Of a DNA stretch of 49,965 nt, positions 42,032 through 49,965 are shown in pieces (the first letter of the stretch is position 1; each line of letters begins with the position of its first letter). The stretch spans positions 1 to 49,965 of the forward strand of contig JASCPI010000038.1 of NCBI GenBank assembly GCA_029959555.1, read 5' to 3'. The notes beneath the pieces were generated by a model. That model searched no databases. It saw nothing but the letters and a program-made list of their open reading frames with translations, and was not told where the DNA came from. Position numbers and translations under genes: made by a program. The DNA is from Lysobacteraceae bacterium PS02065 (GTDB lineage Bacteria > Pseudomonadota > Gammaproteobacteria > Xanthomonadales > Rhodanobacteraceae).

Positions 42032-42949
42032 ATGTCCGTCTTCTCGACCTTCGCGTTCATCCTCGTGCTGCTCGCCGTCGGCCGCGTGCTGAGCTGGCGC
42101 CGCATCGTGCCCGACAACGCGGCGGAGTCGCTCAACCTCGTCGTGCTCTACGTGCTGCTGCCCGCGGCCGTGCTGCTGTACGCACCGAAGATCACGTTCG
42201 AGCGCGAGCTGATCGGCCTCGTCGCGGTGCCGTGGATCGTGCTCGCGGCGAGCATCGTGCTGTCGCTCGCGGCGGCGAAGGCCTTCGGATTCGCGCGCGA
42301 CAGCACCGCCGTGCTGCTCATGCAGGTGCCGCTGTCGAACACCTCGTTCATCGGCTACTCGCTGATTCCGGTGCTCGCCGGTGCCGGCGCGCTGCGCTAC
42401 GCGCTGATCTACGACCAGCTCGGCACCTTCATCATCCTCGTGACCTACGGCCTCGCCCTCGTGGCGTGGTACGGCGGCGGCGCACGGCCGACGCCCGCGT
42501 CGATCCTGCGTCGCGTGGTGTCGTTCCCGCCGGTGATCGCGCTGGTGGTCGCGATCCTGTTCATGCCGGCCGAGCCACCTCCGTCGCTCGACCGTTCGCT
42601 GCACCTGCTCGCCGATGCGCTGCTGCCGATCGTGGTCCTCGCGCTCGGCATGCAGCTTCGCCTGCGCCTGCCGCGCCGCTACATCGTCCCGCTCGTGGTC
42701 GGCCTCGTCGCCAAGCTCGTGCTGATGCCGCTGCTCGCGCTCGGCCTCGCGATCGCGTTCGGGTTGTCGCCGACCATGCGCGACGTGGCCGTGTACATGA
42801 CGGCGCTGCCGCCGATGGTCACCGCCGGCGCGCTGCTCGCGATGGCCGGCCTCGCGCCCGAGCTCGCGGCCGCGATGATCGGCTACGGCATCGTGCTGTC
42901 GATGTTCACGCTGCCGGCCTGGCACCACGTGCTGTCGCAGCTCGGCTGA
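42032..42949 (+). CDS. AEC-family (auxin efflux carrier-like) transporter
   Basis: The 305-residue membrane protein shows ten predicted helices in two halves and the features of the AEC family (Pfam Mem_trans): NLVVLYVLLPAAVLLY in the first half, MQVPLSNTSFIGYSLIPVLAG with the conserved crossover Asn, and TALPPMVTAGALLAMAGL in the second. Bacterial members transport malate, malonate or other small carboxylates; the substrate is unknown. A -10-like TGCTAAG at about 41994 suggests its own promoter. It ends 58 bases before the TMEM175-like gene. Confidence 0.9.
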   Translation: MSVFSTFAFILVLLAVGRVLSWRRIVPDNAAESLNLVVLYVLLPAAVLLYAPKITFERELIGLVAVPWIVLAASIVLSLAAAKAFGFARDSTAVLLMQVPLSNTSFIGYSLIPVLAGAGALRYALIYDQLGTFIILVTYGLALVAWYGGGARPTPASILRRVVSFPPVIALVVAILFMPAEPPPSLDRSLHLLADALLPIVVLALGMQLRLRLPRRYIVPLVVGLVAKLVLMPLLALGLAIAFGLSPTMRDVAVYMTALPPMVTAGALLAMAGLAPELAAAMIGYGIVLSMFTLPAWHHVLSQLG

Positions 42950-43007
42950 TCGCATGCCGCACGGCGTGCGACACTCGCCGCACGCCTTCCGACGACAGGA
43001 CCGACGC

Positions 43008-43757
43008 ATGGCGACCATGCCGCCGACCCCGCGCATGCCCGACGGCTTCCGCAAGCGCGGCGCCGAAGTGACCCGCCTGCAGGCGTTCGTCGATGCCGCG
43101 TTCGCGTTCGCGGTCACGTTGCTGGTGGTATCGGTCGATGCGATCCCGCAGACCCAGGCCGAGATGATCGTCGCGCTCAAGGGCATCCCGGCGTTCGCGG
43201 TCAGCTTCGCGCTCGTGGCGGTGTTCTGGTACGGACACGCGAGCTGGACGCGGCGCTACGGCCTCGACGACATGCCGTCGACGCTGCTGAGCCTCACGCT
43301 GGTGTTCCTCGTGCTCGTGTTCGTGTATCCGCTCAAGATCATGTTCGCGTGCTTCTTCTCGCTCGCGACCGCAGGCTGGCTGCCCGCGAACTACGACCTC
43401 GCGATGTTCTCGGGGCGCGACTGGGCGGGCCTGTTCGCGTTGTTCGGCATCGCGTTCGCGTCGATGGGCGTGGTGCTCGCGCTGCTCACGCGGCACGCGT
43501 GGCGGCGGCGCGAGGTGTTGGGGCTCGACCTCGAGGAGCGCGTCGCGACGCGCTGCTACGAACTCTCGTGGTGGCTCGTGCCGCTGGTGTCGGCGGCATC
43601 GATCGGCCTCGCGCTGCTCGCACTCGCGTTGCCGGGTGTGCCCTGGCTGCTGGGGTTGCCGGGTCCGGTCTACATGCTGCTCGCGGCGCAGTCGCCATTG
43701 CTCGCGGCCTACGCGAAGCGCGAGCGGCGGCGTCTCGCCCACGAGATCGCGGGCTGA
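43008..43757 (+). CDS. TMEM175-family (DUF1211) potassium-channel-like protein
   Basis: This 249-residue membrane protein has about six helices. The first carries the motif R-x3-F-V-D-A-x-F-A-F-A-V-T-L-L (about 22-38), corresponding to the FSD motif of TMEM175 helix 1, but with Val in place of Ser. Bacterial TMEM175 proteins form tetrameric, weakly selective potassium channels. ATG 43008 places the motif at the expected distance. Its TGA abuts the TCA (reverse TGA) of the convergent HDOD-GGDEF gene with no base between. Confidence 0.82.
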   Translation: MATMPPTPRMPDGFRKRGAEVTRLQAFVDAAFAFAVTLLVVSVDAIPQTQAEMIVALKGIPAFAVSFALVAVFWYGHASWTRRYGLDDMPSTLLSLTLVFLVLVFVYPLKIMFACFFSLATAGWLPANYDLAMFSGRDWAGLFALFGIAFASMGVVLALLTRHAWRRREVLGLDLEERVATRCYELSWWLVPLVSAASIGLALLALALPGVPWLLGLPGPVYMLLAAQSPLLAAYAKRERRRLAHEIAG

Positions 43758-45257
43758 TCAACCTGCGGGCGATTCCTGGGGAGGTGCCGTGACGAGCCGG
43801 TTGCGGCCACTGCGCTTGGCCGCGTAGAGGCCACGATCGGCTTCGCGCAGCAAGGCCTCCACCGACGTCGCCGGCGCACCTTCGTCGGTCGCGGCGAGGC
43901 CGGCCGAGACGGTCACGCGGATCGCGTCGCCGTCCGCTTCGGCCAGCGGGGTGCCGGAGACCTGTGCGACGAGCCGCTGCAGCACCTCGTTGGCGTCGAC
44001 ATGATGCAGGCCCGGCATCACGACGAGGAACTCCTCGCCACCGTAGCGCGCGACGATGTCGCGGCTGCGCAGGCCACGCATGAGCAGCTGCGCGAACTGG
44101 CGCAGCACCTCGTCGCCGACCAGATGGCCGTAGCGGTCGTTGATGTTCTTGAAGTCGTCGAGGTCGAAGAACGCGATCGACAGCGGCCAGCCATGCTGCA
44201 CGGCCTGTGCGTACTCGCTGTGCAGGACCTCGTCCAGGTGCGCGCGGTTGTAGGCACCGGTCAGGGCATCGCGGCGCGCGCGCTCCTCGAGCGAGCGTGC
44301 GCGGTCGCGCAGGTGGTCGGCCTCCTCGCGGCGACGCATCGCCTCGTCGAGCTGGCGCAGGTTGCGCACGACGAGCAGCTCGCGCGCGTGGTCGAGGATC
44401 GAGGCGGCGTGTTCGGCGTCGACGAGACGGATGTCGAACAGCGCCGACACTTCCGGAATCGCTTCGGCGACGCCGACGAGGATCTCGGTGAAGGCGTCGT
44501 GCTCGAGCCCGAGCAGGCGCGACGCGGCGGTCATCGCGGCGGCACGCGCGGCCTTCGGATCAGGTCCCAGCCAGATGTCGGCGACGATGCCGGACAGCGC
44601 CACAACCGCGTTGAAGCGGCTGGTCGGGCTGGCGGAATCACTCTCGAAGATGGCCTGTTCGAGGTACTCCGGAAGGCCCCACGCGCCGGCCATCCAGGCG
44701 CCGGCCTGGGCGTGGTCGCAGCCGAACGCGGCGCGCTCGGCGCGGGCGAGGTCGGCATGGCGCGCGGCGCCGGCGAGGATCGGTGCGTACTGCGCCGCGG
44801 CGACGTCGGCGAAGGCGAGCATGCCGATGTCCTGCAGCAGGCCGCAGAGCAGCAGCTCCTCGGACTTGGCGATGTTCAGGCGTGTCGCGATCGTGCGGCA
44901 GGCACCCGCGGCGAGCACGCTTCGACGCCAGATGCGTTCGCGGTCGATGCCGTGGCCAAGCGACGATCGCAGGACGTGGCTCAGGGAGAATCCGAGTGCG
45001 AGGGTCAGCGTCGCGTTGAGGCCGAGCAGCGTCAAGGCCTGACGCAGGTTGTCGGTCTTGCGCGTCTTGCCGTACATCGCCGAATTGGCGATGCGCAGGA
45101 TCTTGGCCGCGAGCGCGGGGTCGGTACCGACCGCTGCGGCCGTGGCGGTCATGTCCGCCTCGGGGTTGCCGGCGAGGTCGATCACGCGCAAAGCCGCGGC
45201 CGGAAGGCTCGGCAGCGTGCGAAGGACGGCCAGACGCGTCTGGAGATTCGGGTTCAT
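43758..45257 (-). CDS. HDOD-GGDEF diguanylate cyclase-like protein
   Basis: This 499-residue cytoplasmic signalling protein joins an HDOD domain (about 15-210, with LGLNATLTLALGFSLS and LLCGLLQDIGMLAFA) to a short coiled-coil (about 300-328) and a GGDEF domain (about 328-490). The active-site motif is G406-G-E-E-F410, and an inhibitory I-site RSRD (397-400) lies five residues before it, so it should make cyclic di-GMP with product inhibition. The start MNPNLQTRLAVLRTLPSLPAA is typical for HDOD proteins. Regulator input through HDOD is unknown. It converges with the TMEM175 gene and is divergent from tspO. Confidence 0.93.
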   Translation of the reverse strand: MNPNLQTRLAVLRTLPSLPAAALRVIDLAGNPEADMTATAAAVGTDPALAAKILRIANSAMYGKTRKTDNLRQALTLLGLNATLTLALGFSLSHVLRSSLGHGIDRERIWRRSVLAAGACRTIATRLNIAKSEELLLCGLLQDIGMLAFADVAAAQYAPILAGAARHADLARAERAAFGCDHAQAGAWMAGAWGLPEYLEQAIFESDSASPTSRFNAVVALSGIVADIWLGPDPKAARAAAMTAASRLLGLEHDAFTEILVGVAEAIPEVSALFDIRLVDAEHAASILDHARELLVVRNLRQLDEAMRRREEADHLRDRARSLEERARRDALTGAYNRAHLDEVLHSEYAQAVQHGWPLSIAFFDLDDFKNINDRYGHLVGDEVLRQFAQLLMRGLRSRDIVARYGGEEFLVVMPGLHHVDANEVLQRLVAQVSGTPLAEADGDAIRVTVSAGLAATDEGAPATSVEALLREADRGLYAAKRSGRNRLVTAPPQESPAG

Positions 45258-45440
45258 GCTCGTATCGAAAGCCGGTTGACGATCCCCTCGTGCGATCGAC
45301 GGGCCCTTCCCGGCGACACGCGTCGGGGCGAGCGTCGCCCAGTGTGCCGCAAATTCCGTGCCGGCGGGCGCGGGAATGCTGCTGGCCGCCGGTTAAGTAC
45401 GGACTGCGTAGCGTGGAGGCTCATCCATGCGGAGAACGCC

Positions 45441-45899
45441 ATGCGCGGCTGGAAGGGATTGCTCGTGTTCCTCGCCCTCGTGGCCGTCGCGGCGGCGTTC
45501 GGATCGCTGTCGCGGCCGGACGCGTGGTACCGCGCGCTGGTCAAGCCCTCCTTCAACCCTCCCGATGCGCTGTTCGCACCGGTCTGGACGATCCTCTACG
45601 TGTTCATCGCCGTGGCCGGCTGGCGGGTGTACCGCCGCGTCGGCTGGGACTACTCGCTGGGGCTGTGGGGCGTGCAGCTCGCGCTCAACGCGGCGTGGAC
45701 GCCACTGTTCTTCGGCGCGCACCGCATCGACCTGGCCCTCGTCGACATCGCCCTGCTCGACGTGTTCGTCGTCGCGACGCTCGTCGCCTTCTTCCGTCGC
45801 GATCGCATCGCGGCGTGGCTGCTCGTGCCCTATCTCGGCTGGATCGCGTTCGCGACGCTGCTGACCGCGACGCTGCTGCGCCTCAATCCGCAGGCGTAG
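45441..45899 (+). CDS. tspO: TspO/MBR family protein
   Basis: The 152-residue inner-membrane protein has five predicted helices and the family landmarks W-Y-x3-KPSFNPPDALFAPVW (about 31-51), NAAWTPLFF (about 87-95) and the C-terminal PYLGWIAFATLL...LN. TspO binds tetrapyrroles and other ligands and modulates stress or photosynthesis gene regulation in bacteria. ATG 45441 follows CGGAGAA. Its 3' end overlaps the end of the MscS-type gene on the other strand by 17 bases. Confidence 0.93.
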   Translation: MRGWKGLLVFLALVAVAAAFGSLSRPDAWYRALVKPSFNPPDALFAPVWTILYVFIAVAGWRVYRRVGWDYSLGLWGVQLALNAAWTPLFFGAHRIDLALVDIALLDVFVVATLVAFFRRDRIAAWLLVPYLGWIAFATLLTATLLRLNPQA

Positions 45900-48312
45900 C
45901 AGGCAGTGCGGGTGACGCCTCCAGCGGCGCCGGCGTGGCGCTGCGCGGATGGCCGTCGCTGACGCGGATCTCCTGCGGCGTGCTGAGCGCGACGCCGGCA
46001 TCCTGCAGGCGCGCGAGGATGTCGAGCAGAAGCTCGCTGCGGATGCCGCCGGCGTTGCGCGGGCTGATGATGTAGGCCGTCACGATGAACATCAGCGAGC
46101 CGCTCTCGATGTTGTCGAGCAGCACGGAAGGCTCGGGGTTGGCGAGGACCGCCGGCTGCGCGGCGAGCGCGTCGCGGATCAGCTGCCGCACCGCGCGGGC
46201 GTCGGTCTCCAGCGGCAGCGGCAGCACGATGCGCACGCGGCCTTCGGCGTTCGACAGGGTGACGTTGCGCACCGTCTTGGTGATGAACTCGGAGTTCGGC
46301 ACGATCACGGTCGAGCGGTCGCCCATCTGGATCTCGGTCGCGCGCACGTTGATGCGGCGGATGTCGCCCTCGAGCGTACCGAGCGCGACCCAGTCGCCGA
46401 CCTTCACGGGACGCTCGATGAGCAGGATCAGGCCCGAGATGAAGTTCTGCACGATCGCCTGCAGGCCGAAGCCGATGCCGACCGACAGCGCGCTCGCGAC
46501 CCAGCCGATGCGCTCGAGCGACAGGCCGAGCGCCGACAGCGCGAGCGCGAACACGACCACGCCGCCGGCGTAGCCGAGCAGCGTCGTGATCGAGCTGCGC
46601 ATGCCTTCCTCGATGCGCGTGGTCGGCAGGTAGCGGTCCGACAGCCAGCGTTTGGCGAGGCCGATCAGGAACAGGCCGACCAGGAACACGACGATCGCGC
46701 TGAATACCGCCGACGGGGTGATGTGGATCTCGCCGATGCGGATGCCGGCACCGAGTCGCGAGCCGCGGTGCAGGAGTTCGCCCGGGCCCGCGCCGAACGG
46801 CGCCAGGATCGACACGATCACGAACAGCAGGGCGAGCAGGCGGAAGGCACCGGCGAGCACCACCGAGATCTGGTCGATCGTGTTCGATGAAAGCCCGGTC
46901 GCGCCCTGCGTCCATTTCGCCCGCGACGACAGCCACGTCGCGCAGATGTCCTCGACCAGCGTGACGGTGATGTAGTAGATGCCCGCGAGCAGCGAGATCC
47001 AGATGACCTGGTTGATCAGGAATGCGGCCAGCGCGACGTAGCCGGTCAGCGCGCAGCCGAACGAGGTCAGCACGGCGAGCGAGGCGAGCGTGCGCGCGAG
47101 CGCGATCCACGCCGGCGGCTTGAGCTGGCTCGCGTCGCCGCCGGCCTCGTCCTGGCGTGCGAGTGCGCCACGCAGGCGTACGAGCACCCAGGCCGCGGCG
47201 ATCGCGTACAGCACGGCGACGACGAACGTCGCCGCGATCGTCGCCGACAAGCTCGTGCCGATCACGCTGTTGGTGCGGTTGAGCATGAAGCCGACGACCA
47301 CGACGGTCGCGAACAGCGCCGGGAAGTGACGCAGCCGCAGGGCGACCGCGTCGGCGACCGGCACGAGGCGCCAGGTCGGCCGCCCCGGCGACAGCAGGGC
47401 GCGGCCGAGACCGGTGATCGCGCCGCCGAAGTACACGGCGTTGACGAATACCGACGCCAGCGATGCGAAGGGCTCGACGAACACGTCGTGCCAGTTGAGG
47501 CCGAGGTAGATCGCGTGCACGCCCGTGCCGGGGAGCACCGCCGAGATGATGATCACCGCGAACGCGAGTGCCGAGCGGCGCAGGCGTCCGTGAGGCATGC
47601 GGTCGGAAGTCGCGCGCAGCCAGGCGAGTTCGGCGCCCCAGCGGCCGAACACCAGCAGCAGCACGCCGACGAGAAGGCCGATCCACGACGCGGTGCGACG
47701 TCCTTCCTCGAATGCCGCGGCGAGGCTCGTCGACGCGCCGTCGCGCAGCGCGGCGAGGCGCGCGCTGTCGCGATCCACGCCCTGCAGTGCGTCGTTCCAG
47801 AACGCCGGCGTCAGCGGGGATGCGGTGCGCTGGAAGAGTTCGCGCTGGAACAGCGAACGGCGCGCCTCGGCGACCTCGCCGCCGAGCTGCTGGCCGTCGG
47901 AGACGATGAGTTTGGCGCGCTTGATCTCGGTCTCGAGCGTCGTGCGCGTCTTGCCGAAGGCGCTGCGCTGCGCGGCGATGTCGGCGGGTTCCGCCGGCGC
48001 GCCCTTGGCCGGTGCTTCGCCGAGCTCGGCGATGCGCGCGTTGAGCGTTTCGAGGCGTGGCGTGCGGTCGGCGATCAGTGCGTCGGCGGTGCCGGCGATC
48101 TCGCCGGCCTTGTCGCGAAACGCCATGAGCGTCGCCGCGTCGTACTCCTCGGCGACGACCCTGGCGCGCATCTCGGCGACCTGCCTGGTCGCGTCGTCGA
48201 AGAACTTCGCCGAATCGAGTTCCTGCGCCGTGGCGGGGCAGGCGAGCGCGAGCAGCCAGACCGCGACGAGCGCGAGCAGGCCGGGTCGCGCGAAAGCGTG
48301 TCGGTGCATCAT
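45883..48312 (-). CDS. Mechanosensitive channel, DUF3772/MscS type
   Basis: This 809-residue protein has a signal peptide (about 1-30, TAQE), a periplasmic alpha-helical DUF3772 domain (about 32-210), some ten transmembrane helices (about 220-560), and the MscS core. The pore-lining helix and beta domain are seen in SVGIGFGLQAIVQNFISGLI (about 600-620), VKVGDWVALGTLEGDIRRINVRATEIQ and VIVPNSEFITKTVRN. It should be an inner-membrane large MscK/YbdG-like channel that relieves osmotic downshock. ATG 48312 overlaps the methyltransferase stop (ATGA). Its end overlaps the tspO 3' end by 17 bases. Confidence 0.93.
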   Translation of the reverse strand: MMHRHAFARPGLLALVAVWLLALACPATAQELDSAKFFDDATRQVAEMRARVVAEEYDAATLMAFRDKAGEIAGTADALIADRTPRLETLNARIAELGEAPAKGAPAEPADIAAQRSAFGKTRTTLETEIKRAKLIVSDGQQLGGEVAEARRSLFQRELFQRTASPLTPAFWNDALQGVDRDSARLAALRDGASTSLAAAFEEGRRTASWIGLLVGVLLLVFGRWGAELAWLRATSDRMPHGRLRRSALAFAVIIISAVLPGTGVHAIYLGLNWHDVFVEPFASLASVFVNAVYFGGAITGLGRALLSPGRPTWRLVPVADAVALRLRHFPALFATVVVVGFMLNRTNSVIGTSLSATIAATFVVAVLYAIAAAWVLVRLRGALARQDEAGGDASQLKPPAWIALARTLASLAVLTSFGCALTGYVALAAFLINQVIWISLLAGIYYITVTLVEDICATWLSSRAKWTQGATGLSSNTIDQISVVLAGAFRLLALLFVIVSILAPFGAGPGELLHRGSRLGAGIRIGEIHITPSAVFSAIVVFLVGLFLIGLAKRWLSDRYLPTTRIEEGMRSSITTLLGYAGGVVVFALALSALGLSLERIGWVASALSVGIGFGLQAIVQNFISGLILLIERPVKVGDWVALGTLEGDIRRINVRATEIQMGDRSTVIVPNSEFITKTVRNVTLSNAEGRVRIVLPLPLETDARAVRQLIRDALAAQPAVLANPEPSVLLDNIESGSLMFIVTAYIISPRNAGGIRSELLLDILARLQDAGVALSTPQEIRVSDGHPRSATPAPLEASPALPATPAD

Positions 48313-48977
48313 GCGCGGCCTCCGCGATGCGTCGCGACGACGAGCCAGTTCTCGAACGGCGTGCGCCCGCGCAGCGGCTCGAACGTCGCCTCGAGGCCGC
48401 GTGCTTCGAACCAGCCTTCGAGCGCGGCGCGCGACGGGTAGCGTTGCGGCCCCGCGTTCATCCAGCCCCACCAGCGCGAGAACACGTCGACCGCGCGCGT
48501 CACGCGCAGGCGCACGGTCTCGCGCTGCAGGCCGGTACGGATGACGAGGCGACCTTCGGGCGCGAGGCGGTCGATCGCCGCGCCGACGATGCCGGCATGC
48601 GTGTCGGGCGGCACGAACTGCAGCACGTCGAGCAGGCTGACGCTGCCGTGGTGCGCGGGCGGCGCCTCGCGGGCGAGGTCGACCGTCTCGAACGTCGCGT
48701 CGAGGCCACTACGCGCCGCTGCTTCTCGCGCCGCGGCGATCTTGCGTGCGTCGTTGTCGACGCCGTGGTACGGCACGCGGATGCCGTGCCGGCGCAGCAT
48801 GTGCGCGAACAGGCCGATGCCGCAGCCGAGATCGAGCAGCGGCGCGTGACAGCCGTCGAGCGCGCCGGCGACGCCGTCGTAGATCGGATCGGTCGCGAGC
48901 TTGATGCGCGCGTAGTAGTAATGCGGCCGGTTCGGCAGGAAACGGGCGGCGATGGCGGCAGGGCTGGCGTCGGACAT
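48309..48977 (-). CDS. Class I SAM-dependent methyltransferase
   Basis: This 222-residue enzyme has motif I LLDLGCGIGLFA (47-58), the acidic loop HGVDNDARKI (motif II) and LLDVLQFVPP (motif IV/post-I region) of class I methyltransferases. The basic N-terminus and the C-terminal part (RRWW-like FSRWWGWMN, ALEGWFEARG) suggest a small-molecule or lipid substrate, as in isoprenoid or phospholipid methyltransferases; this is not resolved. Its stop overlaps the channel gene start, and it lies 55 bases downstream of the DCC gene in one likely operon. Confidence 0.88.
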   Translation of the reverse strand: MSDASPAAIAARFLPNRPHYYYARIKLATDPIYDGVAGALDGCHAPLLDLGCGIGLFAHMLRRHGIRVPYHGVDNDARKIAAAREAAARSGLDATFETVDLAREAPPAHHGSVSLLDVLQFVPPDTHAGIVGAAIDRLAPEGRLVIRTGLQRETVRLRVTRAVDVFSRWWGWMNAGPQRYPSRAALEGWFEARGLEATFEPLRGRTPFENWLVVATHRGGRA

Positions 48978-49032
48978 CGGCGGACTTTACGCGAAGTCGC
49001 GCGCCGGGCGCGTGCGCGCGGTCGAGCGCGGT

Positions 49033-49437
49033 TCAGGGCAGGAAACGCGACTCGAGCGAAGCGTCGGGGACGAGGCACACGTCGTGCCGGCCGAACCAGC
49101 GGTAGCGGTTGCGCGCGAGTACGCGGTAGCCCGCGTCGCGCCATGCGCGCGGCACGATGCGCAGCACCGACAGGACGCGCCAGGCGCCGCCGAAGCCGGT
49201 GACCACGCGCAGGATCGCATCGCTGTCGGTACGTCCGACGCCGTCCTCGACGAACAGGAACGACAACGGATCGTCCGGATCGAGCCCGTGCGCGGCGAGC
49301 AGCGCGCGGCCCGTGTCGGATTGCATCGTCGCGAAGCGGATGCGTGCGGCACGGTCGTGGCGCACGATGAAATGCACCCAGCGGCTGCACAGCCGGCACA
49401 CGCCGTCGAACACGACGATGGCCTCAGGTGCGGGCAT
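49033..49437 (-). CDS. DCC-family thiol-disulfide oxidoreductase (DUF393)
   Basis: The 134-residue protein has the thioredoxin-like DUF393 fold with the family signature FDGVCRLCSRWVHF (Cys14 and Cys17, a CxxC pair). A central segment FATMQSDTGRALLAAHGL and a C-terminal YRVLARNRYRWFGRHDVC follow. It may be a disulfide oxidoreductase acting in the cytoplasm or near the membrane. Its start lies inside the end of the DUF4166 gene (14-base overlap), so the two are co-translated. Confidence 0.9.
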   Translation of the reverse strand: MPAPEAIVVFDGVCRLCSRWVHFIVRHDRAARIRFATMQSDTGRALLAAHGLDPDDPLSFLFVEDGVGRTDSDAILRVVTGFGGAWRVLSVLRIVPRAWRDAGYRVLARNRYRWFGRHDVCLVPDASLESRFLP

Positions 49438-49965
49438 CGAGCCAGCCGCGGTAACGGATCAGCGTCCAGCCGCCGAACGCGAGTCCGGCGTCGAAACGAT
49501 AGCGGCCCTCGGCATCCTGCGACTCGCGCGCGTGCACGCCCGCGAACCAGCGTGCGGGGACGGGCACGCCGAATGCGCGCGCGCCCACCACATGCCAGTC
49601 CATGCCGTCGGTACGCGGATCGAGTGCGAACACGAGGCGTGCCGGACCGATGCGCTCGTGCAGGTGCGCGTCGCGATCCGACAGGCGGGACACCATGCGA
49701 TGACCGGCGAAATCACGCCGCCACGTTTCGCCGTCGGCGACGGACTCGATCGTGACCGCGATCGCGCCTCGAAGGCTCGGCGGCAGTCGCGTGAGCCACG
49801 CGACGCAGGCCGCGAACGGCCCGCGTGCGCGCACGACCTCGACCTCGCCGTGCAGCGTGCGCGTGCCGTGACCGCCGTGCAGCGCGCGCAGCGCGGCGGG
49901 GAGCCGCGCGAACGCGGCATCGCCGAGCAGCCGCGCGAACAGCGGCTGCCCGGCCGGTGCCCCCG
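49424..49965 (-). CDS. DUF4166 domain protein (partial, runs off window end)
   Basis: The frame is open from the window edge to the stop at 49424 (180 codons), without a start inside that fits the family. Segments such as LFARLLGDAAFARLPAALRALHGG near the edge, VEVVRARGPFAAC, and the C-terminal FDAGLAFGGWTLIRYRGWL match DUF4166 proteins, often fused to saccharopine-dehydrogenase domains. The function is not defined. Its end overlaps the DCC gene start by 14 bases, the first seen pair of the DUF4166-DCC-methyltransferase-channel operon. Confidence 0.82.
   Translation of the reverse strand, partial: GAPAGQPLFARLLGDAAFARLPAALRALHGGHGTRTLHGEVEVVRARGPFAACVAWLTRLPPSLRGAIAVTIESVADGETWRRDFAGHRMVSRLSDRDAHLHERIGPARLVFALDPRTDGMDWHVVGARAFGVPVPARWFAGVHARESQDAEGRYRFDAGLAFGGWTLIRYRGWLDART

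Noticed and set aside
1..49965. CRISPR arrays, tRNA or rRNA genes, prophage and insertion sequences
   Set aside because: I found no regularly spaced repeats, cloverleaf-type tRNA sequence, rRNA-like sequence, phage structural genes or transposase genes by reading. A dedicated tRNA or RNA-family search was not possible here.

Overview
The window is a GC-rich (roughly 68-70 %, my estimate) chromosomal segment from a Gram-negative gammaproteobacterium, most likely of the Lysobacterales (Xanthomonadales), Rhodanobacteraceae/Dokdonella-like. This rests on lipoprotein and TonB-receptor signals, the protein families present, intergenic REP-type repeats typical of that order, and the (L/V)FxD(G/A)F(D/E) tag seen in two exported proteins. 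The taxon is inferred. I see no rRNA or tRNA gene, CRISPR array, prophage or intact insertion sequence.

Layout. 1-5.9 kb: a lipoprotein GH20 hexosaminidase, a small putative lipoprotein, an alpha/beta hydrolase, and three small membrane proteins, one with a B-box-like zinc finger. 6.2-9.7 kb: a LysR regulator divergent from a periplasmic cupin, an aldo/keto reductase and a Tat-exported F420-reductase-like protein. 9.8-17.4 kb: small unknown proteins, a DUF2867 protein, a membrane-anchored beta-lactamase-family hydrolase, an MFS transporter, a secreted NTF2-like protein, and a subclass-B3 metallo-beta-lactamase gene broken by an in-frame TAG. 17.6-20.4 kb: a large secreted BNR-repeat protein followed by a strong hairpin.

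20.4-37.7 kb is the most notable part: a carbohydrate-uptake locus. It holds a LacI regulator, a TonB-dependent receptor, a GH144/PF10091-type lipoprotein glycosidase, a translationally coupled ABC importer (binding protein plus two permeases), a 1062-residue multidomain glycosidase of unclear family, an exported alpha/beta hydrolase, a divergent glucokinase-esterase pair, and the UgpC/MsmX-type ATPase coupled to an SGNH hydrolase. Two LacI-type operator-like sequences matching at 13 of 14 bases lie upstream of lacI (37669-37682) and between the ATPase and glucokinase genes (22308-22321), tying both ends into one regulon. The substrate is inferred to be a glucose polymer, plausibly a beta-1,2-glucan.

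37.8-50 kb: dusB, a DedA protein, a secreted mono-haem protein like the hydrazine synthase alpha subunit, an AEC transporter, a TMEM175-type channel, an HDOD-GGDEF protein, TspO, and a minus-strand run of DUF4166 (cut by the window end), DCC thiol oxidoreductase, methyltransferase and DUF3772/MscS channel genes.
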